From Apostichopus japonicus (Eukaryota > Echinodermata > Holothuroidea > Aspidochirotida > Stichopodidae): a DNA stretch of 64,000 bases. Below are positions 57,601-64,000 of the stretch, piece by piece (the first letter of the stretch is position 1; each line of letters opens with the position of its first letter). The notes beneath the pieces are model-generated. The model did not search any database, was not told the origin of the DNA, and was given only the letters and a program-made list of their open reading frames with translations. The stretch covers positions 16,965,001 through 17,029,000 of the forward strand of contig NC_092566.1 of assembly GCF_037975245.1 (NCBI RefSeq), given 5' to 3'. The position numbers and the translations under genes were made by a program.

Positions 57601-60600
57601 TTTGTAGCGCCTGTAAATTCCAACTGAGGAACACAATTAGTAGCTCCTGTCAAGAGCTATCAAGGAAATTATCTACAGCCATAATACAGTGTGTAGTGTG
57701 CTATAGCCACTCACTTCAGTACTACATAGGGGTGCTACTGAAGCAATACATGAACTTCTTTAAAACTCAAAAGAGAATCTTTGTCAGTCAAGCTTTAACT
57801 CATCACATTGCAAACAAGGTGAGATTTGTAACAACATGAATCTCTTACTTGTTGACTTTGTAGTTTTTGAAAGGAATTTGGAAGGGATATACGGGAAGGG
57901 TTTTGCTTATTTTAATTTTAATTAATTGGTCAGGGGATAAGGCTAGGAGAAGCTTACTGTTGGGTTTGGGCAAGAGTAATGGTAGTGACAGGTCTATAGG
58001 CATGGTGGGAGTTCAGTGGCGGCGGAACCGCCATGCATGATAAGCCCCCCCAATATTTACCAAGGCTCCGAAACGTGCATCTGCCCATTTTTCAATGCAT
58101 ACTTGTCGATCTGTCCGATGCACACGTATACTATAGACCACATTGTCACCCCAACCGCGTCTTCACGCCCCGTGAAAAGTGGAAGCAGTGAGTGTGAGTA
58201 CCGGTAAGCGTAACACAACTTCGTCTTAGGCCAATGACTTGCCTCATTTCAGCCAGTTCTCCAACATCCCCTTACTTAGTGGCGGAGCGTCCATATATAC
58301 AGTCAGGGGGCGGATGCCCCCCCCCCTGACGGACTCAAATGGACTGCTGGCGCCCTTTTCAGCTTTTCACTACTTTTTACTTATTCGCGATTATTGACTA
58401 TTTTATTGCGCTCTCATATACCTATTGACATTTGTCATATTCTGTTGGTGTAATTTTTCGACAAAATGGCGACGACACCTTTTTATTCTCCGTTAATCTG
58501 CAAATTAGCAAGGCCCGGAAAGGGTCATTTCCTGCAATCTAGGGAGTATCTTTTCTCAAAAATTTTCTGTACGCTCCGCGCCAACTTGTGGTGGCGCTCC
58601 GCTTAGATAGTGTCGAAAGCGCCCCTACAGACCATTCTTGCCCCCCCTGACCAATACCCCTAGCTCCGCCACTGCCCTTACTACACTCAAAAACGTCTTT
58701 GCGAGTACACTACGAGGAATAGCTACTCTCTTAAAACACCATCGAACATACAAATTACAATGTTTTTACAGACTTTTAGGTGCAATCTGAGAAATTGCAG
58801 GCTTGAGACCCATATTTTAGGGCTAGGTATTCGCAGCATTAAACACTCGGGAAGTGCCCTTTTCCGGCCATCTGGGGGTTTGAAAAAACCCAAAATTTTC
58901 TTGTACGCTCCGCGCCAACCGATGGTGGCGCTCCGCTTAGATAGTCTCCACACATTAGCCCCCCCAATAATTTTTCCGTTCCGCCGCGCCTCTGGGAGTT
59001 ACCACCACAAAGAATGAGATTTTGAAGGAAGATATTCATGGGAGACTTTTCTCTTCATTTTGTACATGGAGAAAGTTTAATTCATTGGGCATAAAAGGTT
59101 GCCTTCCTTTAATGATTGCAATCATTTAATGAAATACACAATAATTGTACATGTTTTTTTTAATTTTATATCTTTCAGCATTGATGCAACCCATGTGAAA
59201 AAGTCACTTGGAAAATTTGTCAATGATGAAAAACCCCAAAAAGCAAACTGCAGAATGAAGAAGATAATTCACAATGAGGAAGTTATTCTTTGCTTGTTTT
59301 CAACAAAGGAAATTAATATTGGTGACGAGATACGGTATGACTATGGTTTAAAAAATCTTCCTTGGCGAACAGACAAGGATGGCAAGAGTACCCAACAGGA
59401 AGTTCAGGACAAAACTGAAGACAAACTGGATATAGAGTGTTGTGAACAATTACCTAGTATGATGGTGCTCAACACAACTCTTCACAGGGAAGATGATGAG
59501 GAAATTGTTGAGGGATCTTCCAATGAGATGTTGAGAGATGTTGGTTGCAGTAAAGAAGATCAAGCTTGTGAACAGAATAATAATGCAAAAGACCACTCAC
59601 AGCAAGAAATACTGACCACTGCTAAAGACCCTAAAGAAGAAACTGGTGACAAACCTGATAAAGATGGTTGGGAACAGTTAAACAACATGGCGATGCATAA
59701 TACAGCACTTCAGAGAGAGGATGATGAGGAAATGGTTGAGGTATCTTCCATTGAAGATAGTGGTGACAAAATTTCAGATCAAGCTTGTAAGCAGAATACT
59801 AATGCAAAAGACCACTCACAGCAAGAAATACTGACCACTGCTAAAGACCCTAAAGAAGAAACTGGTGACAAACCTGATAAAGATGGTTGGGAACAGTTAA
59901 ACAACATGGCGATGCATAATACAGCACTTCAGAGAGAGGATGATGAGGAAATGGTTGAGGTATCTTCCATTGAAGATAGTGGTGACAAAATTTCAGATCA
60001 AGCTTGTAAGCAGAATACTAATGCAAAAGACCACTCACAGCAAGAAATACTGACCACTGCTAAAGACCCTAAAGAAGAAACTGGTGACAAACCTGATAAA
60101 GATGGTTGGGAACAGTTAACCAACATGGCGATGCATAATACAGCACTTCAGAGAGAGGATGATGAGGAAATGGTTGAGGTATCTTCCATTGAAGATAGTG
60201 GTGACAAAATTTCAGATCAAGCTTGTAAGCAGAATACTAATGCAAAAGACCACTCACAGCAAGAAATACTGACCACTGCTAAAGACCCTAAAGAAGAAAC
60301 TGGTGACAAACCTGATAAAGATGGTTGGGAACAGTTAACCAACATGGCGATGCATAATACAGCACTTCAGAGAGAGGATGATGAGGAAATGGTTGAGGTA
60401 TCTTCCATTGAAGATAGTGGTGACAAAATTTCAGATCAAGCTTGTAAGCAGAATACTAATGCAGAGGACCACTCACAGCAAGAAAAATTGACCGCTGCTG
60501 GATACACAAAAGAAGAAACTGGTAACAAACCTGATAAAGAGGATAGGGAACAATTACCTAACATGGCGATGCATAATACAGCACCTCGGAGAGAAGATGA

Positions 60601-63600
60601 TGAGGAAATGGTTGAGGGATCTCCCATTGAAGAATGTGGTGACTGGAAAGCAAATAAAGCTATTGAACAGAAACCTAATGCAGAGGACAACTCACAGCAA
60701 AATCAGACATTAGACACTAGGTCTGATCTGGAGAAGGAACTTGCTAAGATAAGATCCATTCTTAGAGATACACAAGTGTTTCCTATTATGGCAGCAGAGG
60801 TAGACTGTGAAACAGCCCTATTAAGTGATATTGAAAGTACTCATGAATATGAAGTTGCTGATGACATGAGTGATGCTTCTGAACATGAAGCCGATTCAGA
60901 TTATCATCCAGACCCTGGTGATTCAGATAAGAACAGTGATCTTGAAAAGGATGATGACACATGTGACTTACCCAAAGATGTCCCTGGGACTTCAGGGACA
61001 TGTTACAATAAAGTGATTGATGCTAAAATGGATGCAGGCTACTGTGAAGATAATTCATCAGGTTGTGAACGGGAGCAGTTGGATGATGAAGAACAGGAGG
61101 AAGAAGAAGTCCATGTCAAATGTGCTCAAAGGAAACAAACAGAGAAAGGTTCCAAACGAGTCTACGATAAAAGAAATGCATGCTTGTTTTGTGGGAAGTT
61201 GTTAAAAGTTGTTATCGGTCGACACTATCTAAGTCAACATAAAGATGAAGTTGCTGTTGCACAGATAATGGCACTGCCTGTGGGATCAAGGGAGCGGAAA
61301 GTTAAACTAGACCTTCTGCGAAACAAAGGAAATTTCTTTCACAATGAAGAAGTGATACAAACACAGACTGGAGAGATAATTTTGATGCGAAGACCATCAA
61401 CTGGAGCCTACTTTGACTTGGATGATTACGGCCCCTGTCCACAGTGTTTGGGATATGTTAGTAAGGATGATTTGTGGAGGCATGTGCGGTATAGATGCAT
61501 TGCCAAAGAATCAGAATCCAAGGGAGAAAGTAAAAAGAGATCACGAGTTCGCATGGAAAGTGACATCCTTATGAAACGGTACAACGGAGCAAGTGACAAA
61601 TTGAAAAGAATGGTCTTATCTTCAATGAAGAGAGATGAGCTGTTTGATGTTCTTAGCAATGACATACTCATACTTGAATATGGAAACCAAGTGCTTCGCA
61701 ACCAGCAAACCAGAAAGCATATTGTGTCCCAAAAAATGAGAGCACTTGCTAGTGTCTTACTAGAACTAAGGAAATCTGATCCTAATGGTGGCCAAAACAT
61801 CAGTGATTTCATAAAACCATCCAAGTTTGATATGGTAGTTGAGGCAGTGGAAAAAAGATGTGCCATAGTTGAAAATGATAATGGTGGAAATTGTCAGTAT
61901 AAGTTTCCATCATTCGCTATAAAGTCAGGGCATGACTTGGTCTGGATCACAAGAATCAAGCGTAGCCAGGCAATAAGGCAAGGTGATGCTAAAGCTGAAG
62001 AAGAAGCAAACAGATATTTGCAACTTCATCAAGCAGAATGGCATGTGAAAGTTGCTTCAGCAGCTGCTTCCACATTGAATGTAAGAAAGTGTGAAAAAGT
62101 AGTCAGCCTCCCAAGTGCTTCTGATCTGAAGAAACTTTCTGAGCACACACGATCTCAGATTAAGAGTTTGACCAGTAAACTGATGAGTGCTAAACCTGAG
62201 TTCAGAGATTATCGTCTATTGCAGAAAATGACCCTAGCAAGACTGATCGTCTTTAACAAACGCAGACCAGCTGAAATGGCAAAATTGCCTGTAGCTTCCA
62301 TCTTAAACCGGCCGCAGTGGGAGAAATGTCAGATTGATGAATTAGCTCATAATCTAAATGCTTTGGAGAAAGAGCTGTCTAAGCGGTACCAGCTAGTTAA
62401 AATTGTGGGAAAACGTGGCCGTCCAGTCGCAGTTATTATTCCACCAGAATGTTCTGAATCTCTTAAGTTGATCATTGATCAAAGGGAATCATTTGGCATA
62501 CCAGCCGGCAACCCCTATGTGTTTGCTAGGTCTACTTCAGCATCATTTCTTGATGGAGGAGAGTGCCTTTCTGAAGTAATTACTGGTCTGGATTTAGAAG
62601 CACCAGAGACCATAAAGAGCACCAAAATGAGACAGTATGCTGCAACTGTCTCACAAGTCTTAAGTCTTGGTAGTCAGGAGGTAGAGTGGCTGGCAAGCCA
62701 CCTTGGTCATGATGTGGCAATTCACAAGCAATATTATAGACTCCAGGAGTCAACAGTTGAACTGTGCAAAGTTTCCAAATTGCTCCTTGCCATGGATCGA
62801 GGCAAAGTTTCTAACTTAAGAGGAAAGACGTTGGATGAAATCAGTGTTGATGGTAAGAATTTATTTAAGTAGTTCAATTAGCAGGAGTAAACTACTTATG
62901 ACAAGAAATGTAAAGAACATTTAACATCTTCTCTAATAAAATGACTTAATATGCCAATGTTACTTAACTTAGGTTATGTTCACAAACTGGAGTTATTCAG
63001 CATCCATGACTCTAGGTCAGATCAGTGCAAGCATATTAGTACCTTGACCATTTCAGTAAAAAAAGGCTGGTTTTGGCTGGCATTCTACCTAATTTCTCTA
63101 AAGGTTGCCCCAAGATTGCTTTGGCTACATTTTGTCATCAATTATAAGACACATTTTTTGAACTTCACAATCCAACAGACATTCCTGTGTTTGAAGATGA
63201 ACAAATTGAAGAATCTGTTGCAATGCATCAGCTTGAGGGTGGTGAGTCTCTTTTTTATTATGTTGCATGTCTTATCTAGACATCTCATATTAAAGGGTAG
63301 ATATATCAGAGAAACAAGGTAAATTATTTCTTGGGTATACTTTCTTGTAACACAAAGCTTACTATATAGGGCTGAAAAGGAATTGTCATGTTGGTAAACA
63401 TGGCAAATGAAAGTATCTGTAGAATTGAACGGACATAGGCATCATATTAAACAGATGTTCAAAGGTATTGCCTGTAATTAAGGAAAAACAACAAACCAAC
63501 TCTTACTTAACTCTCCAGCCCCCATTTGTTCTCACGTCTTTCAGGGAACATTGGATGATAGATAACATGTTCCGAATAAGTATAATTGTTATTACTTTTA

Positions 63601-63735
63601 GTTGCGTAAACTTGTGACCATTGCTTATCAACTAATCTACACATTTGGCATTTGTCTGTCTTATAGATCACCATACAGATGAGGAGGGGAAGCAGAGCCA
63701 TCATGATCCACCTGTACTGGAAAACACTTCCTCTG
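54655..63735 (+). CDS. SET-domain / zinc-finger / tyrosine-recombinase-like fusion gene, continues past the window
   Basis: Exons: 54655-54675 (start, MKTRGKR), 55634-55703, 55853-56021, 59179-62852, 63179-63241, 63667-63735. Phases match: 0, 1, 2, 1, 1, then 1 beyond the edge. About 1,355 residues lie in the window. Domains in order: KMT5A-like SET at about 26-155, acidic repeats about 155-590, acidic Ser/Asp stretch about 600-730, CxxC...HxxxxH motif near 754, CPQC...HVRYRC motif near 839, helical region 900-1090, recombinase-like domain about 1100-1280, acidic tail. KMT5A enzymes monomethylate histone H4 lysine 20 or other lysines; tyrosine recombinases cut and join DNA. The gene may be a domesticated transposon or a transposon still. 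The short first exon is the least certain part. Confidence 0.75.
55634..59384 (+). CDS. KMT5A-like SET domain (three exons)
   Basis: Exon 55634-55703 ends SERI, 55853-56021 gives GYGVFATQSIENGEFLLQYK and HCYQYFYSDRGKTL, and the exon from 59179 supplies CIDATHVKKSLGKFVNDEKP (Cys is made across the splice), CLFSTKEINIGDEIRYDYG and LPWR. This follows KMT5A order: GxG, the Y-x-G strand, the DATxxxxLGR helix and the final Y-D-Y-G with the catalytic Tyr. The usual NH of the RxxNHS motif is ND here. Methyltransferase activity is therefore uncertain. Confidence 0.85.
56311..57245. repeat. Tandem repeat of about 145 bp in the large SET-gene intron
   Basis: Five copies start at about 56311, 56458, 56593, 56744 and 56889, then decay to about 57245. 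Each has CAAATTGTGAAAACCTTGTA, ATCTCAAGAAGGAA and near its end AGGTCAAAGGTCA, which is a perfect nuclear-receptor DR1 site at 56430-56442 and 56716-56728 and one base off at 56575-56587. Confidence 0.85.
58010..59000. repeat. Interspersed repeat remnants in the SET-gene intron
   Basis: The stretch TGTACGCTCCGCGCCAAC with GGTGGCGCTCCGCTTAGATA occurs at 58568-58612 and again at 58902-58942. CCCCCC runs flank GTGGCGGAG-type sequences at 58014-58030, 58278-58290 and (inverted) 58660-58676. GC content is higher than the surroundings. Looks like nested copies of a non-coding repeat family; no ORF. Confidence 0.6.
59575..60690. repeat. 219 bp in-frame tandem repeat inside the SET-gene exon
   Basis: AAGCTTGTAA marks recur at 59781, 60000, 60219 and 60438, exactly 219 bases (73 codons) apart. 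The central copies are almost identical at silent sites; the outer copies (from about 59400 and to about 60690) have diverged. The unit reads KDHSQQEILTTAKDPKEETG, then EQLNNMAMHNTALQREDDEE. Acidic and probably disordered. Confidence 0.95.
61160..61500 (+). CDS. Two zinc-binding motifs of the SET-recombinase protein
   Basis: CLFCGKLLKVVIGRHYLSQH gives C-x2-C-x11-H-x4-H. About 85 residues later CPQCLGYVSKDDLWRHVRYR followed by Cys gives C-x2-C-x11-H-x4-C. The first resembles a BED- or C2H2-like finger and the second a C2HC finger. Both are placed just before the recombinase part, as DNA-binding modules often are in transposases. Confidence 0.7.
62200..62852 (+). CDS. Tyrosine-recombinase-like C-terminal domain
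   Basis: The region has ARLIVFNKRRPAEMAKLPVA (box I Arg), a basic GKRGRPVAVIIPPE beta turn, KMRQYAATVSQVL (box II Arg) and WLASHLGHDVAIHKQYYRL (box III His and the Tyr nucleophile). Spacing between the boxes fits phage-integrase/Crypton-type recombinases. The box II His (HxLR) is replaced (TKMR), which may lower activity. Two further small exons follow it in frame. Confidence 0.75.
63179..63735 (+). CDS. Two small 3' exons of the SET-recombinase gene
   Basis: The frame of the big exon reaches a stop at 62870, but a GGTAAGAA donor lies at 62852/62853. Exon 63179-63241 (63 bp, DIPVFEDEQIEESVAMHQLE) and exon 63667-63735 (69 bp, HHTDEEGKQSHHDPPVLEN) both run phase 1-1, with good acceptors and GTGAGT donors. 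They code for acidic linker sequence, and the gene continues beyond base 64000. Confidence 0.6.
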
Positions 63736-64000
63736 GTGAGTTTTTTGTGGAGATAATGCAAGTAATGTCTGAGACTTATGTTGTATTCCAGCCCTGCCAT
63801 TTAAGATAAAAAACATAAGTATCTTAATCTTGATCTATATACCCCTGGATGAGTCCATATCTTTGTTTCTTTCATGGGATTCAATTGCAGCCAAACTCAC
63901 ATACTTGTCAAATTAACTCCCTAGGTATGTTCCACCTTCGGCCAATACCTTTATCTTGAATTAGTGCCAAATCAATCCTTACCAAAATAGGTTTTATTGA
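63736..64000. other. Intron running off the right edge
   Basis: Follows the GTGAGT donor at 63736. Nothing recognisable up to the end of the window. Confidence 0.4.

Overview
The window is eukaryotic and animal: AT-rich, with many small exons separated by introns with consensus splice sites, adhesion G-protein-coupled receptors (aGPCRs), LDL-receptor class A and IgGFc-binding-type domains, non-LTR and Penelope-like retroelements and tRNA-derived SINEs. A marine invertebrate deuterostome such as an echinoderm is plausible, but that is inference. All gene models below were built by eye from splice sites, reading-frame phase and comparison between paralogs; no transcript or database search was available.

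Bases 1 to about 48,000 hold three tandem aGPCR genes on the minus strand, called A, B and C from left to right. Each has the same 3' exon series: a two-exon four-cysteine HormR-like module, a 49-50 codon linker, two GAIN-domain exons, a GPS exon with the HL/T cleavage site, and TM1, TM2-3, TM4 and TM5-7 exons. Gene A runs off the left edge after its GAIN exons. Gene B is complete in 13 exons, with phases matching at every junction and a total of 5,529 coding bases (1,842 residues). Gene C is open at its 5' end and its TM4 exon was not found. The ectodomains differ. A and B carry a very large Thr/Ser mucin-like exon, B adds an IgGFc-binding-type exon, and C has an LDLa exon and several tiny exons. 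Nearly all ectodomain exons are phase 1-1, so they can be added, lost or skipped without breaking the frame.

Bases 48,000 to 54,650 hold mostly repeats: a Penelope-like element with a GIY-YIG endonuclease and inverted terminal repeats, and simple repeats. From 54,650 to the right edge a plus-strand gene encodes a KMT5A-like SET domain joined to acidic repeats, two Cys/His zinc-finger-like motifs and a C-terminal tyrosine-recombinase-like domain. It continues past the window.

Mobile DNA is abundant: a nearly intact APE-RT retrotransposon inside an intron of gene A, whose empty site is preserved in gene B; a decayed RT tail near 47 kb; and two tRNA-derived SINEs. The minus-strand SINE near 27 kb carries what reads as a complete minimal hammerhead ribozyme. 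The Penelope-like element carries two inverted hammerhead-like folds with a changed core base. The most unusual items are the SET-recombinase fusion, the ribozyme-bearing SINE, and the mucin/IgGFc-domain/aGPCR chimera.
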